A DNA stretch of 64,000 nucleotides from Clostridia bacterium (GTDB taxonomy: Bacteria; Bacillota; Clostridia; Christensenellales; Borkfalkiaceae): NCBI GenBank assembly GCA_017626135.1, contig JAGAJI010000077.1:1-64000 (forward strand), written 5' to 3'. Positions 8,796 through 16,333 of this stretch are shown in pieces. Position 1 is the first letter of the stretch. Each line of letters begins with the position of its first letter. The position numbers and the translations under genes were made by a program. Below the pieces are notes generated by a model. The model was given only the letters and a program-made list of their open reading frames with translations, had not been told where the DNA came from and ran no database searches.

Positions 8796-10927
8796 TGCCG
8801 AAAATCAATATATTGCCGGCGAAGGTATACAACCGAATCGCGGCGGGCGAAGTGGTGGACAGACCGTATTCCGTCGTCAAGGAGCTGGTGGAGAACTCCA
8901 TCGATGCAGGCGCAACGGAAATTGAAATCTATATCGAGCACGGCGGCAAACAGCTTATTCGCGTCGTCGATAATGGGTGCGGGATCGAGCGAGAGGACTT
9001 GCAGTCGGCGTTTTTGCCCCACGCAACGAGTAAGATTGCCAAAGCGGAAGATCTGGAGAATATCTTCACGCTCGGGTTCCGTGGAGAAGCCGTCGCTTCC
9101 ATTGCGGCTGTTTCCAGAATGACGATCACCTCCAAAACCAAGGACGGGAAGTGCTATTCTTTGCATTCCAACGGCGGTGAGCTCGGGCAAATCACCGAGG
9201 CGGCAGGGGAAGACGGAACGGACGTGTGCGTGGAAATGCTCTTTTACAACACGCCCGTGCGTTTGGGATTCTTGAAGACGGAGAGGGGAGAAGAGACGGA
9301 TATCACCAACTTCGTGTCCCGTTTCATTCTGAACAGACCGGATATTTCCTTTACCTATTACGTGAACGGCAAGAAAACGTTGCAGTCCTTCGGGGGCGGC
9401 GTGGCGGAAGCGTTGGTCGGAATCTACGGTGCGGCTACGCTGTCGCAATGCTATGAAATCGATGGGGAACGCCACGGGATCCGCGTGCGCGGTTATATCG
9501 GAAATCAAAATTTCTTTAAGCCGAACAAGAGTTATCAAAGCGTGTTTTTGAACGGGCGCTATATTCAGAACGCCACCATCTCTTCGGCGATCATGGGCGC
9601 GTATTCCTCTTACCTCATGAAGAGACAGTATCCCTTCTACGTGCTGTATATCGACGTGCCGAGAGAGATCGTTGACGTCAACGTGCACCCCAACAAAGCC
9701 GATGTCCGCTTTGCGAACAATCAGATCGTTTACGGGTGTATTTACAGCATTTTGAGTGCGGTGCTGGACGGTCAGACGAAGGCGTTCGAATACGTCGTGA
9801 AACCGCCGAAAGCGGAGATTTACGAGGAGGAACCGACGGAACGGGAAAAGACCGAGGAGGTCAAACCTTCGGAGCCCGTCCTTCCCTCCTATCCTTCTTT
9901 TATGAAAAAGGAAAGCGTTCCCGAAAAAGACGCGCAACCGACGTACAGGCAGCCCACGCTTTTAGGTATGCCGACGCTCACGTACGAAGAGGCGCAGAGG
10001 GAAGTGGAGACCGCCGCGCCTGCGTTTACGGCGAGACGTCAGGGCATGGAATTGCCCTTTGCGGAGGCGGGGGAATCGCAAGAGCCGAGAAAGGGATTTA
10101 TTCCCATGGACGAGGTGGGCGAATACGTTCCGCCTGAAAAAGACGGCGAAGTCCGTAAGCGCAGAAAATCGAAAAAGACGGTGGAGGACTTGCATAAGAA
10201 ATTCCCCGACCTGTATTTCCAGCGAAACGTGATGCAGGTGGAAGACCCGTCTTTTGCGGAAATTCAGGAAAATGTCAAGGCGTTCGATCAGTTTGAAGAA
10301 AATAAGAAATTCCTGCAAGCGTTGGAACGGAAGAATCAACAAAATAAGATTGACGTCTCCTCTTGCGTGTACGTAGGGAAGCTCTTTAATACCTATCTTA
10401 TCTACGAATGTAAGGACGACGCCTATATCATCGATCAGCACGCGGCGCACGAGCGTCTCATATACAACCGCTTGAAGAAGCAGATGGACGAGCGCGCGGT
10501 CGTGCAACAACCCATGTTGATGCCCTTTTCGCTGTCGCTCAACGTATTTGAACGGGAGTTCATTCGCGAGCATATTTCGGAAATTCGAGACATCGGCTTT
10601 GAAATCGAAATGAACGACGTTGGTTTTTCCGTTTCGGCGGTACCTTTGGACTTACAATATATCAATTTAGACGCCTTCTTCCATGAAATTTTAGCAGATA
10701 TCAGCGGTTATAAAGCCATTCGGCTTACGGATATTTTGAAAGATAAGCTGGCTTCGGCGGCGTGCAAAGCGGCGGTCAAGGGCGGTATGGATCTGACGCG
10801 CGAGGAAATAGACGCGCTGTTTGCGCTCATGGACGGCGATATGGGATTGAAGTGTCCGCACGGTAGACCCGTGGTCGTCAAGATGAGTCGCACGGAAATC
10901 GAAAAAATGTTCAAGAGGATCGTTTGA
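8795..10927 (+). CDS. mutL: DNA mismatch repair protein MutL
   Basis: MutL couples mismatch recognition to strand incision. The 710 residues have the GHKL ATPase half (ELVENSIDAGA, DNGCGI, LGFRGEAVASI), a long acidic/lysine-rich linker (about 340-480) and the C-terminal dimerisation/endonuclease domain. The endonuclease motif DQHA(X)2E(X)4E appears from D547 as DQHAAHERLIYN: the first glutamate (E553) is kept but the second is asparagine (N558). The other metal-site motifs (AACKAAVKGG, CPHGRP) are present. It overlaps mutS by one base, and its TGA overlaps the miaA ATG by one base. Confidence 0.96.
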   Translation: MPKINILPAKVYNRIAAGEVVDRPYSVVKELVENSIDAGATEIEIYIEHGGKQLIRVVDNGCGIEREDLQSAFLPHATSKIAKAEDLENIFTLGFRGEAVASIAAVSRMTITSKTKDGKCYSLHSNGGELGQITEAAGEDGTDVCVEMLFYNTPVRLGFLKTERGEETDITNFVSRFILNRPDISFTYYVNGKKTLQSFGGGVAEALVGIYGAATLSQCYEIDGERHGIRVRGYIGNQNFFKPNKSYQSVFLNGRYIQNATISSAIMGAYSSYLMKRQYPFYVLYIDVPREIVDVNVHPNKADVRFANNQIVYGCIYSILSAVLDGQTKAFEYVVKPPKAEIYEEEPTEREKTEEVKPSEPVLPSYPSFMKKESVPEKDAQPTYRQPTLLGMPTLTYEEAQREVETAAPAFTARRQGMELPFAEAGESQEPRKGFIPMDEVGEYVPPEKDGEVRKRRKSKKTVEDLHKKFPDLYFQRNVMQVEDPSFAEIQENVKAFDQFEENKKFLQALERKNQQNKIDVSSCVYVGKLFNTYLIYECKDDAYIIDQHAAHERLIYNRLKKQMDERAVVQQPMLMPFSLSLNVFEREFIREHISEIRDIGFEIEMNDVGFSVSAVPLDLQYINLDAFFHEILADISGYKAIRLTDILKDKLASAACKAAVKGGMDLTREEIDALFALMDGDMGLKCPHGRPVVVKMSRTEIEKMFKRIV

Positions 10928-11829
10928 TGGCAAAGGTGTTGGTGATTTGCGGCCCGACGGCGTCGGGGAAGACGGCGCTTTCCGTCGCTTGCGCGAAAGC
11001 GTTTGACGGCGAGATCGTCTCCGCCGATTCTCTGCTCGTCTACAAGGGACTGGATATCGGAACGGCGAAACCGAGCGAGGAGGAGCGAGACGGGATTCCC
11101 CATCACATGATTGACGTAGTGGAGCCCACGGAAAACTTTTCGGTCAGCGATTACGAAAGAATGGCGTTGCCGATCGTAGAGGAGTTGCTCGCGAAGGGCA
11201 AAACGCCGATTATTTGCGGCGGCACGGGATTCTATATCAATTCCCTGCTGTACAAAAGTCAGTTTGGGAACGTGGGCGCGGACGAGGAAGTTCGCAAGAA
11301 ATACGAGCTCCTCGCCGAAGAGCACGGCAAGGAATACGTATACGAAATTTTACGGGAAAAGGATAGTGAAAGCGCGAAGAAACTGCATTATAACGACTTG
11401 AAGAGAGTCATTCGCGCCTTGGAAATCTACGACGTGACGGGCAGCCCCAAATCTATGCAGCAGGACACGATGACGCCTCGCTTTGCGTTTGTCGCCGTTT
11501 CGTTTGCCTATCCGCGCGATAAGCTCTACAATCGTATCAATCTGCGCGTGGACAAAATGTTCGAGCAGGGGCTCGTGCAGGAAGTGCGAGGGTTGATGGA
11601 TATGGGCGTGACGAACGGGAGTCAATGTATGCAAGGCATCGGGTACAAAGAGATCGCCGAAGGGCTTGAAAAGGGCTGGACGGAAGGGGAAATGAAAGAG
11701 CTCGTCAAAAAGAACACGAGAAACTACGCCAAACGGCAGGAAACCTTCTTTAAGCGTATGCAAAACCATACGAGTCTGTCTCCCGAAAACTGGAAGATGG
11801 AAGCGCTTGCGGCGTTGTTGCATGAATAG
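10927..11829 (+). CDS. miaA: tRNA dimethylallyltransferase MiaA
   Basis: MiaA transfers a dimethylallyl group to A37 of tRNAs reading UNN codons, giving the substrate of MiaB encoded upstream. The 300 residues include the P-loop GPTASGKTAL (K15), the DSLLVYKGLDIGTAKP substrate segment, GGTGFYINSL and the C-terminal NTRNYAKRQETFF. I chose the ATG at 10927, overlapping the mutL stop, over an in-frame TTG at 10924 because the ATG is preceded by AGAGGA at good spacing and gives the usual MAK... start. The order mutS-mutL-miaA is common in Bacillota. Confidence 0.96.
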   Translation: MAKVLVICGPTASGKTALSVACAKAFDGEIVSADSLLVYKGLDIGTAKPSEEERDGIPHHMIDVVEPTENFSVSDYERMALPIVEELLAKGKTPIICGGTGFYINSLLYKSQFGNVGADEEVRKKYELLAEEHGKEYVYEILREKDSESAKKLHYNDLKRVIRALEIYDVTGSPKSMQQDTMTPRFAFVAVSFAYPRDKLYNRINLRVDKMFEQGLVQEVRGLMDMGVTNGSQCMQGIGYKEIAEGLEKGWTEGEMKELVKKNTRNYAKRQETFFKRMQNHTSLSPENWKMEALAALLHE

Positions 11830-11877
11830 TATGTCAGGCATAATACCTATGTGTGACATAATAATAGGAGAATAGAA

Positions 11878-13104
11878 ATGACGGTTGAACAACTGATAAA
11901 AAAGAGTGAAGAACAATTGAAAGCGCAGTTTGTGTTGGCGGATGAAATCAGCGAATACAATCAGGAAAAGGTGTTAAAGGCGTTCAATAAACGTTCCATC
12001 GCCCTGCGCCATTTTAACTCGACGACAGGTTACGGCTACGGAGACGAGGGCAGATTCGTGCTCGGCGACGTATTCGCGGAATCCTTGGGCGCGGAAGCCG
12101 GCATCGTGTCGCCTGCGCTTTTGAGCGGTACGCACGCCTTGACGGTGGCGCTGTTCGGCTTGTTGCGTACGGGAGACGCGGCACTGTCCGTTTCGGGTAT
12201 GCCTTACGATACCATTCGCGGCGTGATTTACGGAGAGGGAAACGGCTCGTTGAAAGATTTCGGAATTTCTTTCGATTGTACCCCTTTGACGGACGAGGGA
12301 AAATTCGATAAAGAACGGATCCGCGCGGATATGGCGCGGTTAGGCGATAAGCTGAAGATGATCTATATCCAGCGTTCCCGTGGGTACGAGCTCCGCGATG
12401 CGTTCACGGTGGCGGAGATCGGAGAAATCTGCGAGTTCGTGCGTTCCCTCGGGTTTACGGGCTGTATTTTCGTCGATAATTGTTACGGGGAATTCGTGGA
12501 GAAACGGGAGCCCTGCGACGTCGGCGCGGACGTGGCGGTGGGTTCGCTCATCAAAAACCCGGGCGGTGGACTTGCGCCTACGGGCGGCTATATCGTCGGG
12601 AAGGAAGCGTATATCGATTTGATCGGCAGACGTTTGACGGCACCGTCGATCGGCAACGAAGTGGGTTCGTACGCATACGGATATCGCCTGTTCTATCAGG
12701 GATTGTTCATGGCGCCGCATACGGTCAATCAGGCGATCAAAGGGAGCCTCGTCATCGGGAAATGTATGGAAAACCTCGGCTATGAGAATTTCCCCAAAAT
12801 AGAAAAAACGCCCGCGGATATCACGCGTGCAATTCGTTTCGATACCGCGCAGCAGCTCTGCGACTTTATTCAATCGGTACAGGAAGCGTCGCCGATCGAC
12901 AGCTTCGTGACTTTGGAACCTTGGGATATGCCGGGGTACGACAGCAAAGTCATTATGGCGGCAGGCTGTTTCGTGGAGGGGGCTTCTATCGAGCTTTCCG
13001 CCGACGCGCCCGTCAAAGAACCGTATACCGCCTATTTCCAAGGAGGCTTGACTTACGAGCATTGCAAGTATGCGTTGAAAAAGATACTCGCGAAGTTGAT
13101 GTAA
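11878..13104 (+). CDS. Methionine gamma-lyase-like PLP protein (aluminium-resistance/YnbB family)
   Basis: A 408-residue fold-type I PLP enzyme of the family annotated as methionine gamma-lyase or aluminium-resistance protein (YnbB in Bacillus). Visible marks are HFNSTTGYGYGDEGR near the start, SGTHALTVALFGLLR, the YIQRSRGYE segment and SLIKNPGGG with likely PLP lysine K226. In Bacillus the homologue also lies near miaA, so the placement is conserved. The physiological substrate is not established from sequence. The 48 bases before it contain TATGTCA...TGACATA, a 7-bp inverted repeat of unknown role, then the RBS AGGAGAA. Confidence 0.88.
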   Translation: MTVEQLIKKSEEQLKAQFVLADEISEYNQEKVLKAFNKRSIALRHFNSTTGYGYGDEGRFVLGDVFAESLGAEAGIVSPALLSGTHALTVALFGLLRTGDAALSVSGMPYDTIRGVIYGEGNGSLKDFGISFDCTPLTDEGKFDKERIRADMARLGDKLKMIYIQRSRGYELRDAFTVAEIGEICEFVRSLGFTGCIFVDNCYGEFVEKREPCDVGADVAVGSLIKNPGGGLAPTGGYIVGKEAYIDLIGRRLTAPSIGNEVGSYAYGYRLFYQGLFMAPHTVNQAIKGSLVIGKCMENLGYENFPKIEKTPADITRAIRFDTAQQLCDFIQSVQEASPIDSFVTLEPWDMPGYDSKVIMAAGCFVEGASIELSADAPVKEPYTAYFQGGLTYEHCKYALKKILAKLM

Positions 13105-13787
13105 TGAGTAGGTACGTTCTTTCCGATCCGCACGGCGAATACGGGCTGTTTTGTAAGTTGCTCGAAAAAATTAAATTTTCCGATCGAGACGAGATGATCG
13201 TCTGCGGGGATATACTCGATAAGGGCTCGGAACCCGTTCGTCTTGCAAAATTTGTCTTTTCCATGCCGAATATCCGTTGCATCATGGGAAATCACGAGTA
13301 TCAGTTTCTCAAATTTTACTGGTCGCTGATGCAGGATTCGCCCGAGGATTTCGACGAAGTTTTGGCAAAATTGCAAGCCTATCACCAAAGAGACGGGCAT
13401 CTGTTGGACTGGGAAACGGTCGATAAGTTGGAGAGCTTGCCGCCGTATTTGGAGGAGCGGGAGTTTATCTGCGTGCACGCAGGCATTCCGCTGACGGCGC
13501 AAAGACGGTTTCCGCCCCTTTCGGAAGTCTCCGTGGAGCAGTTGATTTACGACAGAAATTTCAAAGAGCCGTCCGTCCTGCCGCAAGGTGAGCCCTGCGT
13601 ATTTTTCGGGCATACGCCGACGAACTACGTAGGAAATCGAAGCGATATCATCACCTATCCAAAAGTGGATGCTCCGAAAAAAGTATCCGATTATTGCAAA
13701 ATTCATTTGGATACGGGCGCGTGTATGACGGGGATCATGGGTTGTTTTTGTATGGATACGCTGCAAAGCGTTTACGTTGGCAAATAA
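13104..13787 (+). CDS. Metallophosphoesterase, serine/threonine protein phosphatase type
   Basis: A 227-residue calcineurin-like phosphatase. The metal-binding motifs occur in order: SDPHG (residues 7-11; D8, H10), GDILDKG, GNHE, VHAG and FGHTP. It is close in layout to the small bacterial PrpA/PP1-like phosphatases that remove phosphate from proteins or dinucleotides. The SDPHG motif has Pro where many relatives have Ile/Val (GDIHG). The ATG overlaps the previous stop by one base, so it is translationally coupled to the lyase gene and closes the operon. The substrate is unknown. Confidence 0.85.
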   Translation: MSRYVLSDPHGEYGLFCKLLEKIKFSDRDEMIVCGDILDKGSEPVRLAKFVFSMPNIRCIMGNHEYQFLKFYWSLMQDSPEDFDEVLAKLQAYHQRDGHLLDWETVDKLESLPPYLEEREFICVHAGIPLTAQRRFPPLSEVSVEQLIYDRNFKEPSVLPQGEPCVFFGHTPTNYVGNRSDIITYPKVDAPKKVSDYCKIHLDTGACMTGIMGCFCMDTLQSVYVGK

Positions 13788-13803
13788 GTCCTATGCGAGA
13801 CGT

Positions 13804-13842
13804 AAAAATAAGGAAGTATGCGAAACATACTTCCTTATTTTT
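13804..13842. terminator. Strong bidirectional terminator (phosphatase/ung)
   Basis: A perfect 17-bp stem AAAAATAAGGAAGTATG with loop CGAAA; the right arm ends in a T-run and the left begins with an A-run. It separates two convergent operons and abuts the ung stop codon. Confidence 0.92.
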
Positions 13843-14510
13843 TATTTGGTCAAATCCCAGTCGATAGGACGTAAATGATGGGCTTTTAGGTAAGCGTTTG
13901 TCTTGGAGAAATGCTTGCACCCGAAGAAGCCGTTGTAGGCGGATAAGGGAGAGGGGTGGACGGATTCCAAAATCAAGTGCTTGGATTCGTCAATCAAGGG
14001 CTTTTTACTGCGCGCGTTCCCGCCCCAAAGAATAAACACGACGTGTTCTTTCTGCTCGGAGATGAGTCGAATGACGCTGTCCGTGAACCACGCCCAACCG
14101 CATTTGGAATGAGAATTTGCCTGATGTGCGCGTACGGTGAGGGAAGTGTTCATAAGCAGGACGCCTTCCTTTGCCCATTTGGTCAGGTTTCCGCTCTTGG
14201 GAAGGTCGCAACCAAGATCCGATTGCAATTCCTTGAAGATATTTTCCAGAGAAGGGGGCTTGGGAATCCCGTCTTGTACGGAGAAACAAAGTCCGTGCGC
14301 TTGCCCGACGTTGTGATAGGGATCTTGCCCGAGTAGAACCACCTTCAAATTTTCGAATTGCGTATAGCGAAAACAGTTGTACAGATCGTACATATCGGGG
14401 TAAACCGTGTGGTTGCGGTACTCTTCAAGTAAAAATTTTCGGATTTTTAAGTATCGCTCGTCCGCAAAAAGGGGGGCGAGCCGTTCGTTCCAATCACCTA
14501 AATCGATCAT
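13842..14510 (-). CDS. ung: Uracil-DNA glycosylase, family 1
   Basis: Ung removes uracil from DNA to start base-excision repair. The 222 residues carry the water-activating motif GQDPYH (61-66, catalytic D63), the FSVQDGIPKPPSL loop, and the minor-groove motif HPSPLS near the C-terminus. Length is normal. The RBS GAGGTG precedes the ATG. It lies 15 bases after mtn on the minus strand and is the last gene of the sfp-like/mtn/ung unit. Confidence 0.97.
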   Translation of the reverse strand: MIDLGDWNERLAPLFADERYLKIRKFLLEEYRNHTVYPDMYDLYNCFRYTQFENLKVVLLGQDPYHNVGQAHGLCFSVQDGIPKPPSLENIFKELQSDLGCDLPKSGNLTKWAKEGVLLMNTSLTVRAHQANSHSKCGWAWFTDSVIRLISEQKEHVVFILWGGNARSKKPLIDESKHLILESVHPSPLSAYNGFFGCKHFSKTNAYLKAHHLRPIDWDLTK

Positions 14511-14525
14511 GGTACACCTCGAAAA

Positions 14526-15179
14526 TTACAGAGCCTCAAAAATTTCAGGCAACTTTTCCTGTAAGTTCTGCAAAGCCCTGTCGCGATTGATTAAATACTG
14601 TTGCGTCGTACTCCCGTTGCCCGCCACGTCGGAAATGGCTTTCACCATATAAACGGGCAGCTGCGCCGCGTAAGCCGCCTGCACGATTGCTCCTCCTTCC
14701 ATATCGCGGATATCCGCGCCAAGCTCCTTGGTGAGGAGCGCGTAATCCTCGGGATCGTCGTTGAAACGGTCGGCGGTGCCGAGTTTGCGCTTTTCAAAGC
14801 CCGAGATGCAGGAAAGCTCCAGATAGGGCGTTTCGTATTCGTTGAGAGTTCCGATGCTCGTGCCGTTGATTTGCACGAGGTCGAAGTCAAACTGCGTCGC
14901 GTGGGAAATTTGGTACACGCCGCAAAGCTCGGTCTCCTTGTTGAGGGAGCCTGCCACGCCGAAATTGAGGATTTTCTCCGCGTCGAATTTACTCACGAGT
15001 AATTGCGTGCCGAGCGCGGCGTTCACCTTGCCTACGCCGCAAACGCAGAGGGCGAGTTCCTTTCCGTAGGCAACGCCCACGTGGATGGGTTTGCCGCTGA
15101 CGGTTAACGAACGGGAAACGTTCATGGTTTGCAATAAGATATCCGCTTCGCTTTGCATAGCGATGACGACACCGATCAT
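14526..15179 (-). CDS. mtn: 5'-methylthioadenosine/S-adenosylhomocysteine nucleosidase
   Basis: Hydrolyses adenine from MTA and SAH, by-products of SAM use. The 217-residue product starts at MIGVVIAMQSEAD, preceded by AAGGAGAAAAAAT; the upstream in-frame extension has no family similarity. Family motifs are the E of MQSEAD, GVGKVNAAL, NFGVAGSL, DMEGGAIVQ (usually MEGAA) and VKAISDVAG with the catalytic aspartate. It sits between the sfp-like gene and ung on the minus strand. SAM-radical MiaB and SAM-dependent enzymes in the region produce related waste products, but no direct link is shown. Confidence 0.94.
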   Translation of the reverse strand: MIGVVIAMQSEADILLQTMNVSRSLTVSGKPIHVGVAYGKELALCVCGVGKVNAALGTQLLVSKFDAEKILNFGVAGSLNKETELCGVYQISHATQFDFDLVQINGTSIGTLNEYETPYLELSCISGFEKRKLGTADRFNDDPEDYALLTKELGADIRDMEGGAIVQAAYAAQLPVYMVKAISDVAGNGSTTQQYLINRDRALQNLQEKLPEIFEAL

Positions 15180-15198
15180 ATTTTTTCTCCTTAAATAC

Positions 15199-15227
15199 TT
15201 GTGTTTTTCAGATAAATGTGTTATAAT
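15199..15227 (+). promoter_or_regulatory. Possible antisense promoter within the sfp-like/mtn junction
   Basis: On the plus strand, TTGTGT (15199-15204), a 17-bp spacer and TATAAT (15222-15227) with TGT just before the -10 (extended type). It would fire into the 3' end of the minus-strand sfp-like gene, where no plus-strand gene starts. No transcript evidence is available. Confidence 0.4.
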
Positions 15228-15757
15228 GTGCATATGGGAATTTCTACAAATTCTGCATTTGAGAAATCTTGTCGACTGCAAACGCAGAGGATATGTTCCC
15301 GAAATTGCAAAAATTGCGGACTGACGGGGAAGGGTTGTCCTTCATAAGTCAACAAACCGTGGGTAAAGGATAGTTTCTTTAAGTCTTTGGCGAGCGTGCC
15401 GCCCATATATTTGACGGCACTTTCCTTTACGACCCAATGTTTGAGAAACGTTTCCACTGAAGTAATTTTCTCCCGCTCCCCGCAAGGGAATTTCGCGCAG
15501 ATTTTTTCATAATCGACCTTGCGATGAAGGGACTCTGCGTCCAACCCGATATTCTCTTCGGAAAACGCGATAAAGAGCAGTTCTTTCGTATGCGAAAGGG
15601 AAAAATGCAAGGGCGTTCTTACGTTCTCCAAATAGGGCTTCCCGTTTTTCGTCCGTCTGATTTCGGCATTTTCCACCTCGTAATATTGTGAGAGAATGCG
15701 CATAGCGATCGTTTCGGACGAATATTCGGATTTTTCTGCGTAAAAGATTTTTCCCAT
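15221..15757 (-). CDS. 4'-phosphopantetheinyl transferase, Sfp type
   Basis: Transfers phosphopantetheine from CoA to a carrier-protein serine. The 178 residues show RTKNGKPYLEN, HFSLSHT, IGLDAESL (metal-binding Asp/Glu) and HWVVKESAVKYMGGTL (the WxxKE motif). This is a short Sfp relative. It might act on the ACP at 57.6 kb or on a secondary-metabolite carrier; no AcpS is in the window. The start at 15757 is fixed by the promoter, whose -10 is only 10 bases upstream. Longer in-frame starts would lie before the promoter. No Shine-Dalgarno is present, so the mRNA is probably leaderless. Confidence 0.9.
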   Translation of the reverse strand: MGKIFYAEKSEYSSETIAMRILSQYYEVENAEIRRTKNGKPYLENVRTPLHFSLSHTKELLFIAFSEENIGLDAESLHRKVDYEKICAKFPCGEREKITSVETFLKHWVVKESAVKYMGGTLAKDLKKLSFTHGLLTYEGQPFPVSPQFLQFREHILCVCSRQDFSNAEFVEIPICTL

Positions 15758-15767
15758 ATCATTGAAT

Positions 15768-15796
15768 ATTATAACAGGAGATAACAAAAATGTCAA
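15768..15796 (-). promoter_or_regulatory. Consensus promoter of the sfp-like/mtn/ung unit
   Basis: On the minus strand, TTGACA (15796-15791), a 17-bp spacer and TATAAT (15773-15768), with TGT before the -10. Seven bases downstream is 15761, only about four bases before the AUG at 15757. The -35 lies inside the first codons of the divergent gene. Confidence 0.82.
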
Positions 15797-16248
15797 GAAA
15801 AGAAAGGGCAAAAGAATATTTCTTAGCAGGATATGCGTGTTCGCAAGCGGTTGCGTTGGCGTTTTCGGACGTCATGGGCATGGAGGAGGAGAGCATTATC
15901 AAAATCATGCTGCCCTTCGGCGGTGGACTTGGGCGCTTGCGTTTGACTTGCGGCGCGGTGAGCGGCATGGCGGCTGTCGTCGGTTGCGTCTTTGCAAAGG
16001 GGGAAAATTCGCCCGAGAATAAGAAACAGACGTATGCAATCGTACGGGAACTGTGTGAGAAATTTCAAGCGCAAACGGGTAGCCTGATCTGCGCGGAGCT
16101 TTTGCAGGGAATGAAAGTCCCCGTGGAGGTGGGGGGAGACGCGGAGACGCGTACGCCTGAATATTATAAAAAGCGTTCCTGCGGCGATATGGTGGCGCTT
16201 GCCGCGGAAATCCTCGAAAACTACATGAAAGAACGGGGCGTTTTATAA
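15790..16248 (+). CDS. C_GCAxxG_C_C family redox-type cysteine protein
   Basis: A 152-residue small protein of the family named for its cysteine pattern: GYACSQAV, then FGGGLGRLRLTCGAVSG, then SLICAELL and a C-terminal KKRSCGDMV. The conserved cysteines and glycine-rich segments suggest metal or redox cofactor binding, but no enzymatic activity is established. It is predicted cytoplasmic with no signal peptide. The RBS AGGAGAT lies ten bases before the ATG. It is divergent from the sfp-like gene, and its coding start overlaps that gene's -35 box. Confidence 0.85.
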   Translation: MSRKERAKEYFLAGYACSQAVALAFSDVMGMEEESIIKIMLPFGGGLGRLRLTCGAVSGMAAVVGCVFAKGENSPENKKQTYAIVRELCEKFQAQTGSLICAELLQGMKVPVEVGGDAETRTPEYYKKRSCGDMVALAAEILENYMKERGVL

Positions 16249-16251
16249 TGA

Positions 16252-16271
16252 TTGTTAAAATTTTTTAACAA
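16252..16271. terminator. AT-rich hairpin after the C_GCAxxG gene (weak)
   Basis: TTGTTAAAA and TTTTAACAA form a perfect 9-bp inverted repeat around TT. It is all A/T except one pair per arm, so terminator strength is doubtful. Confidence 0.35.
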
Positions 16272-16276
16272 AATAC

Positions 16277-16305
16277 TTGAAATCGGAAAAAAAATGTGCT
16301 ACAAT
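16277..16305 (+). promoter_or_regulatory. Promoter of the acyltransferase gene
   Basis: TTGAAA (16277-16282), 17 bp and TACAAT (16300-16305), preceded by TGTGC (extended -10). The leader is about 22 bases and carries the RBS AGGAGAAA. Confidence 0.75.
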
Positions 16306-16333
16306 AAAGAAAAGCTCATAGGAGAAATATCAT

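Noticed and set aside
12921-13103. Longer start for the metallophosphatase
   Set aside because: The upstream in-frame codons overlap the lyase gene and are Arg-rich shadow sequence. SDPHG at residue 7 from ATG 13104 fits the family start.
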